DNA from: Saccharothrix syringae
GTDB taxonomy: Bacteria; Actinomycetota; Actinomycetes; Mycobacteriales; Pseudonocardiaceae
Direction: 5' to 3'
Assembly (NCBI RefSeq): GCF_009498035.1
Contig: NZ_CP034550.1
Coordinates: forward strand, 1,426,001-1,490,000
DNA: 64,000 nt
Part shown: positions 52,888-62,069 of the stretch, piece after piece
How the letters are laid out: each line of letters starts with the position of its first letter
Numbering within the stretch: the first letter of the stretch is position 1
Program-made: the position numbers and the translations under genes
Notes under the pieces: model-generated
The model's database searches: none
Told to the model about the DNA's origin: nothing
Seen by the model: only the letters and a program-made list of their open reading frames with translations

Positions 52888-54366
52888 CTACTCCTGCACC
52901 GCCGCCAGCGCGTCGACCATCCCGTGCCCGTAGAACCCGTTGTACTCGGAGTAACCGGTGCAGTAGGCGTCCTGCACGCCCGTGCCGTTGAGGTCGTAGT
53001 CCGCCGGGCACGGCAGCGTCTCGGCCCGCTGGTTGAGCATCCGGTTCAGCTCCGGCGCGGCGACCTCCGGGTGCGTCGACGCCAGCAGCGCCGCCACGCC
53101 GGCCACGTGCGGCGCGGCCATCGACGTGCCGCACGAGTAGTCGTAGCCGGCCGGCACGGTCGACAGCACGCACCCGTTCCGGTCGTCGGCCGGCTGCTGC
53201 TTGCGGTCGCCGCCCGGCGCGGTCACGTCCACCGCGCCCAGCCCGTAGGAGCTGTAGCCCGCCTTGACCAGGTCCGCGCCCACCGACGACACCGCCACCA
53301 CGTTGCGCAGCTGCGCGGGCAGCACCAGGCACGTGCTGTCCACCGGTCGCGGCCGGACGTCCTCCGGCGCGGCGTTGGTCGGGCTCAGCGCGTCCTGCCC
53401 CGGCTTGGTCAGGTCGGCCGCCGCGTTGCCCGCGGCCGCCACGGTCAGCACGCCGCGCCCGGTGGCGTAGTCGACCGCGCGCCGCACCGCCTCGTAGACC
53501 ACGGCCTGGCCCACCTTGTTCTGGCAGGTGAACACCCACGGGTCGATGAAGTAGCTGTTGTTGGTGATGGTCATGCCCCGCTCGGCGGCCCACATGAACC
53601 CGCACACCGCGTACTCGGGGTAGATGAACCCGTCGTCGTCCACGACCTTCACCGACGCGATCCGCACGCCCGGCGCCACGCCCGTGGTGCCCAGCCCGTC
53701 GTCGGCCGCCGCGATCACGCCCGCCACGTGCGTGCCGTGCGCGGACGTCGTCGGCGACCAGGAGGCCGGCGCCGGGTCGGCCACGCCCGTGGTGCAGCCC
53801 GCGGACAGCGCCGGGTCCAGCGCGCCGACCAGGTCCGGGTGCGTCGGGTCGATGCCCGAGTCGAGCACGCCGACCACCACGTCCCGGCTGCCGGTGCTCA
53901 CCGCGTGCGCCTCGGCGGCCCGGATGAGGTCCATGTCCCACTGCTCGGCGGTGCGGTCCACCGCGCCCGCGAGCGCGCGGGTGCCCGTGACCTCGTCGTT
54001 GTTCTTGCGGGCGGGCGCGCCGGTGCGCTTGGACAGGCCGTCGAGCTGCGCGCTGTAGGCGCGGTCGAGGCCGATCCGCGACCCGAACGAGGGATCGGCG
54101 GACACGGCCACCGCGACCGAGATCTGCGGGTGGTAGGCGGTGGTCGTGCCGCACGCGGCCGCTACCTGCGCATCGGCCAGCGGCGCGCTCGTGCCGGGTG
54201 CGAAGACGACGAGGTAGCGCAGCGGTGCGCCGTGCAGGACGCAGTCGGCCGCGGGTGGCGCTTCCTCGGGGTCTGCCTGGGCGCTCGCGGTGGTCGCGAA
54301 ACCGCCCGCGGTCGCGAGCAGGGCCGCGCTGACCGCGACCGCTCGGACGCGGCGGAGCAGAGGCAC
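52888..54366 (-). CDS. Secreted subtilisin-like serine protease (S8 family)
   Basis: A 492-aa exported protease. A signal peptide (LLRRVRAVAVSAALLATAGG, cleavage after ASA) and an inhibitor-like propeptide precede the catalytic domain with Asp169 (GVLDSGID), His210 (AHGTHVAGVI), the oxyanion Asn314 and Ser415 (GTSMAAPHVAG). Several cysteines (for example CTTG, VCGF, FTCQN, GCVL) suggest disulfides in the mature enzyme. GTG 54366 is preceded by GGAGGT. It lies opposite to its neighbours and looks like an insertion into a conserved block. Confidence 0.93.
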   Translation of the reverse strand: MPLLRRVRAVAVSAALLATAGGFATTASAQADPEEAPPAADCVLHGAPLRYLVVFAPGTSAPLADAQVAAACGTTTAYHPQISVAVAVSADPSFGSRIGLDRAYSAQLDGLSKRTGAPARKNNDEVTGTRALAGAVDRTAEQWDMDLIRAAEAHAVSTGSRDVVVGVLDSGIDPTHPDLVGALDPALSAGCTTGVADPAPASWSPTTSAHGTHVAGVIAAADDGLGTTGVAPGVRIASVKVVDDDGFIYPEYAVCGFMWAAERGMTITNNSYFIDPWVFTCQNKVGQAVVYEAVRRAVDYATGRGVLTVAAAGNAAADLTKPGQDALSPTNAAPEDVRPRPVDSTCLVLPAQLRNVVAVSSVGADLVKAGYSSYGLGAVDVTAPGGDRKQQPADDRNGCVLSTVPAGYDYSCGTSMAAPHVAGVAALLASTHPEVAAPELNRMLNQRAETLPCPADYDLNGTGVQDAYCTGYSEYNGFYGHGMVDALAAVQE

Positions 54367-54567
54367 GGGGGACCTCCAGGACTTCGACCGGTTCGGCCTG
54401 TTGGCCGTCGTGTGACCGCTGGTGCCGGACGGTAGCCAGGCGACGCGAAGCAGACAAGCTCAACGGTGTCCAACGCGTCCAAGGTACCGTCCTCACGGAG
54501 CAGGAACGTGGACCGTTGGGGTGCTCGACCCCGACGGCACCCACCCGGGTACCCAGGAGGAGTAGCA

Positions 54568-55338
54568 CTGAGTCGCCAGCAGCAGCCCAACCCTTCGGCC
54601 GCACCGGTGCAGAGGCTCCGGCTGCGCTACGCCAAGCGCGGCCGGTTGCGCTTCACCTCGCACCGCGACATCGCTCGCACGTTCGAGCGCGCCCTGCGCA
54701 GGGCGGGCGTGCCCATGGCCTACTCCCAGGGGTTCAGCCCTCACCCGAAGGTGTCATGGGTGGGCGCGGCGCCGACGGGCGTGGCCAGCGAGGCCGAGTA
54801 CGTCGAGGTCCAGGTCGTGGAGCAGGTGGACCCCGACGCGCTGCGCACCGCGCTGGACGCGGTGCTGCCGCCGGGGCTGGACGTGCTGGAGGTCGTCGAG
54901 TCGGGCGGGGGCAACCTGCCCGAGCGCATCGACGCCAGCCGGTGGCGGGTCGAGCTGCCCGGTGTGCCGCCCGAACGGTTGGCCGAAGCGGTGGCCGCGC
55001 TGCTCGCCGCGCCGTCGGTCGAGGTCGAGCGGCTGACCAAGGACGGCCGCAAGGTGGTCGACGTGCGGCCCGCCGTCGTGTCGGCGCAGGTCGAGGCGCA
55101 TTCGAGCGACGCGGGACACGATGCGGCGGATTTGTCACGTCCGTGTGGGATACTCGTGACGGTCGTACGGCAGACAACCCCTACCGTTCGACCCGACGAC
55201 GTGCTGAGCGCGCTCAGAGCCGTCGCCGACCTGGTTCCGCCGGTGCCCGCGAAGGCGACCCGGATGGCGCAGGGGCGGCTCGACGGCGAAGGCGGCCTGG
55301 TCGACCCGCTGGCCCTCGACAGGGCGGCGGAGGTCTGA
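54568..55338 (+). CDS. DUF2344/TIGR03936 family partner of the radical SAM protein
   Basis: A 256-aa protein whose conserved domain begins RLRLRYAKRGRLRFTSHRDI and continues YSQGFSPHPKVSWVGA, both hallmarks of TIGR03936. Its normal neighbour is the TIGR03960 radical SAM protein, here 2.5 kb upstream. The best ribosome-binding site, AGGAGGAG at 54555-54562, is 5 nt from CTG 54568, so a rare CTG start (LSRQQQPNPS) is likely; GTG 54508 or GTG 54466 are alternatives without a good site. It precedes rne. Confidence 0.82.
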   Translation: MSRQQQPNPSAAPVQRLRLRYAKRGRLRFTSHRDIARTFERALRRAGVPMAYSQGFSPHPKVSWVGAAPTGVASEAEYVEVQVVEQVDPDALRTALDAVLPPGLDVLEVVESGGGNLPERIDASRWRVELPGVPPERLAEAVAALLAAPSVEVERLTKDGRKVVDVRPAVVSAQVEAHSSDAGHDAADLSRPCGILVTVVRQTTPTVRPDDVLSALRAVADLVPPVPAKATRMAQGRLDGEGGLVDPLALDRAAEV

Positions 55339-55530
55339 CCGGACCGCCGGAGCGGCGCTGACGGCGTCGTCGAGGAAGAGCTATCAAGACCTGCTGTGCC
55401 GCGCGCCCCCAAGGCGGGTAACCACAGCACGAGGCAAGGATTCCCGCCGCCAGCCGCGGCGGTGAGTGGACAAGAGAGGCCCCTGCGCGGCCGCGTCCCC
55501 CAGGACGCGCCCGGGGGCGGAGGAGCTGCG

Positions 55531-58428
55531 TTGTCGAACACGGAAAAGCCCGCCGGCCCCGCCGGCGGGGGTAACGCCACACCCGCGCACCCGGACCTGG
55601 CGGACCTGCCGGCCAAGCTGAGGGTGCACGCGCTGGCGAAGCTGCTCAACGCGAGCAGCAAGGACGTCCTGGCCGCGCTGGCCGACCTGGGTGAGCCGGT
55701 GCGCAGCCCGCAGTCCAGCGTGAGCCGGGACCTGGCGCTCAAGGTCGCCGAGAGCCTGCTGAGCTGGGACGACATCGTCACCGGCGAGGTCGACGAGCAC
55801 ACCGAGGAACCGGTGGCGGTCGCCCGCGAGGTCGCGCCGCTGACCCCGCTGTTCGCGCCGCCGTCCGCGGTGTTCCTGCCCCCGACGCCGCTGGCGGTCG
55901 AGCCGCCGGTGGTCGAGGAGGAGGACGACGAGGTCGAGGCCGACGCCGACGAGCAGGCGGGCGCCGACGACGCCGGTGACGAGGGCGAGGGCCGCCGCCG
56001 CCGTCGTCGTGGCCGGCGTGGTCGTGGCCGCGGCAAGGGCGCGGGTGACGAGGTTCACGGCGAGGACGAGGCCGAGGACGAGGCGGCCGAGGCCCCGGAG
56101 GCGGAGGCCGAGGCGGCCGAGGAGCCCGCGGCCGAGGACGAGGGCCCGGGCAGCCGCCGGCGCCGTCGCCGTCGCCGCCGCAAGACCGGCGCCGAGGACG
56201 AGGTCGCCCCGAGCGAGGACGACCCGCCGAACACGGTCGTGCACGTCCGCGAGACGCACACCCGCGACGCCCGCGACGACAAGGCCGACTCCGAGGCCGC
56301 GCAGAACGAGGTGCGCAGCGTCCGCGGCTCGACCCGGCTGGAGGCCAAGCGCCAGCGCCGCCGCGACGGCCGCGAGGCCGGCCGCCGCCGCGCCCCGGTG
56401 CTGTCCGAGGCCGAGTTCCTGGCCCGCCGCGAGGCCGTGGAGCGCACGATGGTGGTGCGCGAGCGCGGCGACCGCACGCAGATCGGCGTGCTGGAGGACG
56501 GCGTCCTGGTCGAGCACTTCGTGACCTCGGCGGGCACCGGCTCGCTGGTCGGCAACGTCTACCTCGGCCGGGTGCAGAACGTGCTGCCCTCGATGGAGGC
56601 GGCGTTCATCGACATCGGCCGGGGCCGCAACGCGGTGCTCTACGCCGGCGAGGTCGACTGGGACGCGGCCGGCCTGGAGGGCAAGGCCCGCAAGATCGAG
56701 CAGGCCCTGTCGACCGGCGACAGCGTGCTGGTGCAGGTCACCAAGGACCCGGTCGGCCACAAGGGCGCCCGGCTGACCACGCAGATCAGCCTGCCCGGCC
56801 GCTTCCTGGTGTACGTGCCGGGCGGCGGTGCCACGGGCATCAGCCGCAAGCTGCCCGACAACGAGCGCAAGCGCCTCAAGGACATCCTCAAGCGGGTCGT
56901 CCCCGAGGACGCGGGCGTCATCATCCGCACCGCCTCGGAGGGCATCGCCGAGGAGGAGCTGGCCCGCGACGTGACCCGCCTGCAGGCGCAGTGGCAGGTC
57001 ATCAAGGACAAGGCGAACGCGCCCAAGGCCCAGGCGCCGCAGCTGCTCTACGAGGAGCCGGACCTGCTGGTCAAGGTCGTCCGCGACCTGTTCACCGAGG
57101 ACTTCGCCGCCCTCGTGGTCCAGGGCTCGGACGCGTGGGACACCATCGACGGCTACGTGCGGCACGTCGCGCCGGACCTCCAGGACCGGCTGCGCCGCCA
57201 CGTCGGCAACAACGACGCGTTCGTCGAGTACCGCATCGACGAGCAGCTGCTCAAGGCGCTGGACCGCAAGGTGTGGCTGCCGTCGGGCGGCTACCTGGTC
57301 ATCGACCGCACCGAGGCGATGACGGTCATCGACGTGAACACCGGCAAGTTCACCGGATCGGGTGGAAACCTCGAAGAGACGGTGACGCGCAACAACCTGG
57401 AGGCGGCCGAGGAGATCGTCCGCCAGCTCCGGCTGCGCGACGTCGGCGGCATCATCGTGATCGACTTCATCGACATGGTGCTGGAGTCGAACCGCGACCT
57501 GGTGCTGCGCCGGCTGACCGAGTGCCTGGGCCGCGACCGCACCCGCCACCAGGTGGCCGAGGTGACGTCGCTGGGGCTGGTGCAGATGACCCGCAAGCGG
57601 GTCGGCACGGGCCTGCTGGAGGCGTTCTCGACCACCTGCGAGCACTGCCGCGGCCGGGGCCTGATCGTGTCGACCGAGCCGGTCCAGGCGCACAACCACG
57701 GCAACAACGGCGGTGGTGGCGGCGGGGGCGGTGGCCAGGCGCAGCAGCAGCAGGGCGGCCGCAAGTCGCGCCGGGGCAAGTCGGTCGAGCCCGTCGAGCA
57801 GGCCGAGCCCGTGGTCGAGGTGCCGGAGCCGGTGGCCGAGCCCACCGTGCCGCCCGCCGAGGAGCCGCAGGCGGTCACCGAGCCGCCCACCTCGGAGGAG
57901 CCGGTGGCCGCCGTGGTCGAGGCCGCGGTGGTCGAGGAGGCCGCGCCGGAGGCGCCGAAGCGGGAGCGCCGCCAGCGCCGCCGCGCCCGGCGGGAGGCGG
58001 GTGCCGTGGTCAAGCACGGTGCCGAGCACCCGGCCGAGCAGGCCCAGGCGCCCGCCGACCAGCAGGCCCAGGCCGCTCAGGCCCAGCCCGCTCCGGACGA
58101 GACCGCCGCGCCCCGGGACGCCCAGGCGCCCGCCGCGACCGAGCCCGCCGCGACCGAGCCCGCCCCGGCCCAGGCCGCCGCGGAGCAGGTTCCGGCGCCC
58201 GAGCAGCCCGCCGACACCCCGGCCGGGCAGCCGACCGGTGCCGACCGGCCGCAGCCGACCGCCGAGGCCGCCTCGGAGGCCGCCCCGGAGGTCGAGGTGC
58301 CCGAGCAGCCGGTCAACGGCCGCGCCCCGGAGGCCGCGCCCGCCGCGGCGACCACCCGCCGCCGCGCACCCAGGCGGGCCGCCTCGCGTCCCGCCGGCCC
58401 GCCGCTGAGCGGCGTGAAGGAAGCCTGA
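55531..58428 (+). CDS. rne: Rne/Rng family endoribonuclease (RNase E/G)
   Basis: It cleaves single-stranded RNA in rRNA and tRNA maturation and mRNA decay. The catalytic core is flanked by disordered arms, giving 965 aa. The N-terminal arm has acidic stretches and two runs of arginine (GRRRRRRGRRGRGRG-type). The core has the S1 domain (GNVYLGRVQNVLPSMEAAFI), catalytic Asp residues in VIDVNTGKF and VIDFIDM, and the zinc-link motif TTCEHCRGRG. A Pro/Ala/Glu tail follows. TTG 55531 has GGAGGAG 5 nt upstream; an earlier in-frame GTG at 55396 lacks one. A symmetrical hairpin terminator follows. Confidence 0.95.
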   Translation: MSNTEKPAGPAGGGNATPAHPDLADLPAKLRVHALAKLLNASSKDVLAALADLGEPVRSPQSSVSRDLALKVAESLLSWDDIVTGEVDEHTEEPVAVAREVAPLTPLFAPPSAVFLPPTPLAVEPPVVEEEDDEVEADADEQAGADDAGDEGEGRRRRRRGRRGRGRGKGAGDEVHGEDEAEDEAAEAPEAEAEAAEEPAAEDEGPGSRRRRRRRRRKTGAEDEVAPSEDDPPNTVVHVRETHTRDARDDKADSEAAQNEVRSVRGSTRLEAKRQRRRDGREAGRRRAPVLSEAEFLARREAVERTMVVRERGDRTQIGVLEDGVLVEHFVTSAGTGSLVGNVYLGRVQNVLPSMEAAFIDIGRGRNAVLYAGEVDWDAAGLEGKARKIEQALSTGDSVLVQVTKDPVGHKGARLTTQISLPGRFLVYVPGGGATGISRKLPDNERKRLKDILKRVVPEDAGVIIRTASEGIAEEELARDVTRLQAQWQVIKDKANAPKAQAPQLLYEEPDLLVKVVRDLFTEDFAALVVQGSDAWDTIDGYVRHVAPDLQDRLRRHVGNNDAFVEYRIDEQLLKALDRKVWLPSGGYLVIDRTEAMTVIDVNTGKFTGSGGNLEETVTRNNLEAAEEIVRQLRLRDVGGIIVIDFIDMVLESNRDLVLRRLTECLGRDRTRHQVAEVTSLGLVQMTRKRVGTGLLEAFSTTCEHCRGRGLIVSTEPVQAHNHGNNGGGGGGGGGQAQQQQGGRKSRRGKSVEPVEQAEPVVEVPEPVAEPTVPPAEEPQAVTEPPTSEEPVAAVVEAAVVEEAAPEAPKRERRQRRRARREAGAVVKHGAEHPAEQAQAPADQQAQAAQAQPAPDETAAPRDAQAPAATEPAATEPAPAQAAAEQVPAPEQPADTPAGQPTGADRPQPTAEAASEAAPEVEVPEQPVNGRAPEAAPAAATTRRRAPRRAASRPAGPPLSGVKEA

Positions 58429-58434
58429 GCCACC

Positions 58435-58470
58435 CCCTGTGGACAACCGCCCGCGCGGTTGTCCACAGGG
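58435..58470 (+). terminator. rne terminator containing two inverted DnaA-box sequences
   Basis: A 16-bp perfect stem (58435-58450 with 58455-58470) with a 4-nt loop lies 6 bp after the rne stop. Each arm contains the actinobacterial DnaA-box sequence TTGTCCACA (as TGTGGACAA on the left arm). Confidence 0.8.
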
Positions 58471-58769
58471 ACGCTCCGGCGCCCCCCGCGCGTCACCCCC
58501 CTGTGGTTGGCTGAGCGCGAGGGGGCCCCGCCCGGGGGGACCCCCGAACGAGGTGCCCGCGCTCGCCCGGACGCGGCGCCGCAAGCTCCTGAACAGGGAC
58601 TTCCCGGTACGACCACCCCGGTTTGACCCCGCCGTCCACCGCCACGTAACCTGATACGCGGCCCGCCGTCCGGTGGGCCCTGTCGCGTGAAGCCCGAGCT
58701 CGTTCTTGCAGGTGCGGCTCCAGGTGCGCGCGACCCCGTCCCGTCGAGTAGCAGGAGACTTCCGTCCCG
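58471..58769 (+). promoter_or_regulatory. Promoter and leader region of rplU-rpmA
   Basis: No gene is seen in these 299 bp. GTAACCTGATAC near 58646-58657 offers a -10-like element, leaving a leader of about 110 nt before rplU, with AGCAGGAGA shortly before the ATG. A ribosomal-protein leader structure is possible but I could not fold one by eye. Confidence 0.4.
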
Positions 58770-59084
58770 ATGTACGCGATCGTCAAGACCGGCGGCAAGC
58801 AGTACAAGGTGGCTGTCGGCGACGTCATCGAGGTCGAGAAGCTCGCAGGCGAGCCGGACACCGAGATCACCTTCGCGGCGCCGCTCCTCGTGGTGGACGG
58901 TTCCGACGTCACCTCCGACGCCGACGCCCTGGCGAAGTTCTCGGTGACCGGCAAGGTCGTCGAGCAGACCAAGGGTCCCAAGATCCGCATCCACAAGTTC
59001 AAGAACAAGACCGGCTACCACAAGCGCCAGGGTCACCGCCAGAAGCTGACCCGCGTCGAGGTCACCGGCATCACCGGTAAGTGA
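58770..59084 (+). CDS. rplU: 50S ribosomal protein L21
   Basis: A 104-aa ribosomal protein binding 23S rRNA. It begins [20 protein letters not shown] and ends with the [17 protein letters not shown] block, both standard for L21. ATG 58770 follows AGCAGGAGA at a slightly long distance. rpmA follows after 14 bp. Confidence 0.98.
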   Translation: MYAIVKTGGKQYKVAVGDVIEVEKLAGEPDTEITFAAPLLVVDGSDVTSDADALAKFSVTGKVVEQTKGPKIRIHKFKNKTGYHKRQGHRQKLTRVEVTGITGK

Positions 59085-59098
59085 GGATCTGACTAGCC

Positions 59099-59359
59099 AT
59101 GGCACACAAGAAGGGCGCATCCAGCTCCCGCAACGGCCGTGACTCGAACCCCCAGTACCTCGGGGTCAAGCGGTTCGGTGGTCAGGTCGTCAAGGCTGGC
59201 GAGATCCTGATCCGCCAGCGCGGCACCAAGTTCCACCCCGGCGTGAACGTCGGCCGCGGCAAGGACGACACCCTGTTCGCCCTGGCCCCCGGTGCGGTCC
59301 AGTTCGGCGTCAAGCGCGGTCGCAAGACCGTCAACATCGTTCCGGCCGAGGTCGCCTGA
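59099..59359 (+). CDS. rpmA: 50S ribosomal protein L27
   Basis: An 86-aa protein whose N-terminus reaches the peptidyl-transferase centre. [20 protein letters not shown] and [15 protein letters not shown] are diagnostic. There is no N-terminal cleavage extension of the Firmicutes type. It is co-transcribed with rplU and followed by a hairpin before obg. Confidence 0.98.
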   Translation: MAHKKGASSSRNGRDSNPQYLGVKRFGGQVVKAGEILIRQRGTKFHPGVNVGRGKDDTLFALAPGAVQFGVKRGRKTVNIVPAEVA

Positions 59360-59379
59360 CCTCCGGCTTGCACGAGCCT

Positions 59380-59424
59380 CGACGAGGGGCGGGACCGGTG
59401 CACTCCGGCTCCCGCCCCTCGTCG
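59380..59424 (+). terminator. Hairpin between rpmA and obg
   Basis: A 15-bp perfect stem (59380-59394 with 59410-59424, core GAGGGGCGGGA) encloses a small CCGG/CCGG inner stem. It may act as a partial terminator that sets obg-proB below the ribosomal-protein genes. Confidence 0.75.
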
Positions 59425-59446
59425 CATCTCCAGGAAGGAAATACCC

Positions 59447-60901
59447 GTGTCCCGCTTCGTCGACCGGGTCGTCATCCACGTCGCCGCAGGTGACGGGGGC
59501 AACGGCGTCGCCTCCGTGCACCGCGAGAAGTTCAAGCCGCTGGGCGGCCCGGACGGCGGCAACGGCGGCAAGGGCGGCGACGTCGTGCTGGTCGTCGACT
59601 CCCAGGTGCACACGCTGCTCGACTTCCACTTCCGGCCGCACGCCTCGGCGGGCAACGGCAAGGGCGGCCAGGGCGGCAACCGCGACGGCGCCAACGGCCA
59701 GGACCTGGAGCTGCGCGTGCCCGACGGCACGGTCGTGCTCACGCCCGACGGCGAGCTGGTGGCCGACCTCGTCGGCGAGGGCACCCGGCTGATCGCCGCC
59801 CAGGGCGGCCGGGGCGGGCTGGGCAACGCCGCGCTCGCGTCCAAGGCCCGCAAGGCGCCCGGGTTCGCCCTGCTGGGCGAGCCGGGTGAGGCGCACGACC
59901 TGGTGCTGGAGCTGAAGTCCGTCGCGGACGTGGGCCTGCTGGGCTTCCCGTCGGCGGGCAAGTCGTCGCTGATCTCGGTGCTGTCCGCGGCCAAGCCGAA
60001 GATCGCCGACTACCCGTTCACCACCCTGGTGCCGAACCTGGGCGTGATCACCGGCGGCGAGACCACGTTCACCATGGCCGACGTGCCCGGGCTGATCCCC
60101 GGCGCGGCCGAGGGCAAGGGCCTGGGCCTGGACTTCCTGCGCCACATCGAGCGCTGCGCCGTGCTGGTGCACGTGGTGGACTGCGCCACCTACGAGCCGA
60201 ACCGCGACCCGCTGTCGGACATCGACGCGCTGGAGGCGGAGCTGGCCGAGTACACGCCGTCGCTGGCCGACGACCTGTCCGAGCGGCCGCGCGTGGTCGT
60301 GCTGAACAAGGTCGACATCCCGGAGGCGCGGGAGCTGGCCGAGCTGGTGCGCCCGGAGATCGAGGCGCGCGGCCTGCCCGTGTTCGAGGTGTCCACGGCC
60401 AGCCGCGAGGGACTGCGCGAGCTGACGTTCGCGCTGGCGCGGATCGTCGAGGAGTACCGGGCGTCGAGGCCCAAGGCGGAGGCGACCCGGATCGTGCTGC
60501 GGCCCAGGGCCGTCGACGACGCGGGCTTCACCGTCGTGGAGGACCCGCAGGCGCCCGGCGGGTTCATCGTGCGCGGCGAGCGGCCCGAGCGGTGGATCCG
60601 GCAGACCGACTTCAGCAACGACGAGGCCGTCGGCTACCTGGCCGACCGGCTGGCCCGCCTCGGTGTCGAGGAGGTGCTGGTCAAGATGGGTGCCCAGCCC
60701 GGCTGCCAGGTCTCCATCGGCGACCTGGTGTTCGACTGGGAGCCGACCACGCCGGCCGGCATCGCGATGACCATGACCGGACGAGGCACCGACGCGCGGC
60801 TGGAGCAGAACAACCGCGTCGGCGCGTCGGAGCGGCTGGCGGCCAAGAAGGCCCGTCGCCTGCCCGGCGTCTACGACGAGTACGAGGACGACGACGAGTG
60901 A
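59447..60901 (+). CDS. obg: Obg/CgtA family GTPase
   Basis: A 484-aa ribosome-assembly and stress GTPase. The glycine-rich Obg domain ([20 protein letters not shown]) is followed by the G domain with G1 [10 protein letters not shown]3 DVPGLI and G4 NKVD, and by the C-terminal OCT domain. GTG 59447 has GGAAGGAAA upstream. Its stop overlaps the proB start (GTGA), as in the mycobacterial obg-proB pair. Confidence 0.97.
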   Translation: MSRFVDRVVIHVAAGDGGNGVASVHREKFKPLGGPDGGNGGKGGDVVLVVDSQVHTLLDFHFRPHASAGNGKGGQGGNRDGANGQDLELRVPDGTVVLTPDGELVADLVGEGTRLIAAQGGRGGLGNAALASKARKAPGFALLGEPGEAHDLVLELKSVADVGLLGFPSAGKSSLISVLSAAKPKIADYPFTTLVPNLGVITGGETTFTMADVPGLIPGAAEGKGLGLDFLRHIERCAVLVHVVDCATYEPNRDPLSDIDALEAELAEYTPSLADDLSERPRVVVLNKVDIPEARELAELVRPEIEARGLPVFEVSTASREGLRELTFALARIVEEYRASRPKAEATRIVLRPRAVDDAGFTVVEDPQAPGGFIVRGERPERWIRQTDFSNDEAVGYLADRLARLGVEEVLVKMGAQPGCQVSIGDLVFDWEPTTPAGIAMTMTGRGTDARLEQNNRVGASERLAAKKARRLPGVYDEYEDDDE

Positions 60902-62028
60902 TCGCCTCCGCGGTGGTGTCGCCGGCCCGGCAGGCCGTGTCCGCGGCGTCCCGGGTCGTGGTGAAGGTCGGTTCGTCGTCGCTGACCACGGCCGAGGGCG
61001 GCCTGGACCGGTCGCGGCTGGACGCGCTGGTGGACGCCGTGGCCGCGCGCCGCGAGGCGGGCAGCCAGGTGGTGCTGGTGTCGTCCGGCGCGATCGCGGC
61101 GGGCCTGGCCCCGCTGGGCGTCACGCGGCGGCCGCGGGACCTGGCCACGCAGCAGGCGGCGGCCAGCGTCGGGCAGTTGGCGCTGGCCCACGCGTACGCG
61201 AACTCGTTCGGCCGGTACTCGCTGACCGTCGGGCAGGTGCTGCTGACCGCGGACGACGTGGTGCGGCGGGCGCACTACCGCAACGCGCAGCGCACGTTCT
61301 CCCGGTTGCTCGCGCTGGGCGCGGTGCCGGTGGTCAACGAGAACGACACGGTGGCCACCGAGGAGATCCGGTTCGGCGACAACGACCGGCTGGCCGCGCT
61401 GGTGGCGCACCTGGTCGGCGCGGACGCGCTGGTGCTGCTCTCCGACGTCGACGCCCTCTACGACGGTGACCCGCGCCGGCCGGGGGCGCAGCGCGTCACC
61501 GAGGTGACCGGTCCCGCCGACGTGGACGGGGTGCGGGCCGGTTCGGTCGGCGCGTCCGGCCTGGGCACGGGCGGGATGGCCTCGAAGCTGGCGGCGGCCC
61601 GCCTGGCGGCCTCGGCGGGCATCCCGGTGCTGCTGGCGGGTGCGGCGGACGCGGCGCGGGCGCTGGGCGCGGCGGACGTCGGCACGGCGTTCGCGGTGAC
61701 CGGACCCCGCCTGTCGGCCCGCCGGTTCTGGCTGGGCCACGCGGCGGGCGCGACCGGCAGGCTCCGGCTGGACGACGGCGCGGTGGCCGCGGTCGTGGGC
61801 CGCCGGCGGTCGCTGCTGGCGGCGGGCATCACCGACGTGGAGGGCTCGTTCGACGCCGGTGACGTGGTGGAGCTGGTCGACCCGACCGGGCTGGTGGTGG
61901 CGCGCGGCGTGGTGGCGTTCGACGCCGCGGAGCTGCCCGGCCTGATCGGGCGGTCCAGCAAGGACCTGCCCGCCGAGCAGCGCCGCGAGGTCGTGCACGC
62001 GGACGACCTGGTGCCCCTGCGCCCCTAG
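60898..62028 (+). CDS. proB: Glutamate 5-kinase with PUA domain
   Basis: The first step of proline synthesis from glutamate. The 376-aa protein has the amino-acid-kinase start [11 protein letters not shown], the feedback/substrate segments [18 protein letters not shown] and [10 protein letters not shown], the [12 protein letters not shown] block and a C-terminal PUA domain from about residue 280. GTG 60898 overlaps the obg stop by four bases. The usual proA partner is not in the window. Confidence 0.96.
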   Translation: MIASAVVSPARQAVSAASRVVVKVGSSSLTTAEGGLDRSRLDALVDAVAARREAGSQVVLVSSGAIAAGLAPLGVTRRPRDLATQQAAASVGQLALAHAYANSFGRYSLTVGQVLLTADDVVRRAHYRNAQRTFSRLLALGAVPVVNENDTVATEEIRFGDNDRLAALVAHLVGADALVLLSDVDALYDGDPRRPGAQRVTEVTGPADVDGVRAGSVGASGLGTGGMASKLAAARLAASAGIPVLLAGAADAARALGAADVGTAFAVTGPRLSARRFWLGHAAGATGRLRLDDGAVAAVVGRRRSLLAAGITDVEGSFDAGDVVELVDPTGLVVARGVVAFDAAELPGLIGRSSKDLPAEQRREVVHADDLVPLRP

Positions 62029-62069
62029 CCCGCTCCTCCGGCAGCCGACCGCGTGCACCGGGTGGCACT

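Noticed and set aside
58435..58470. A chromosomal replication origin
   Set aside because: Only two DnaA boxes are present, inside a terminator, with no box cluster, AT-rich unwinding region or dnaA/dnaN genes nearby.
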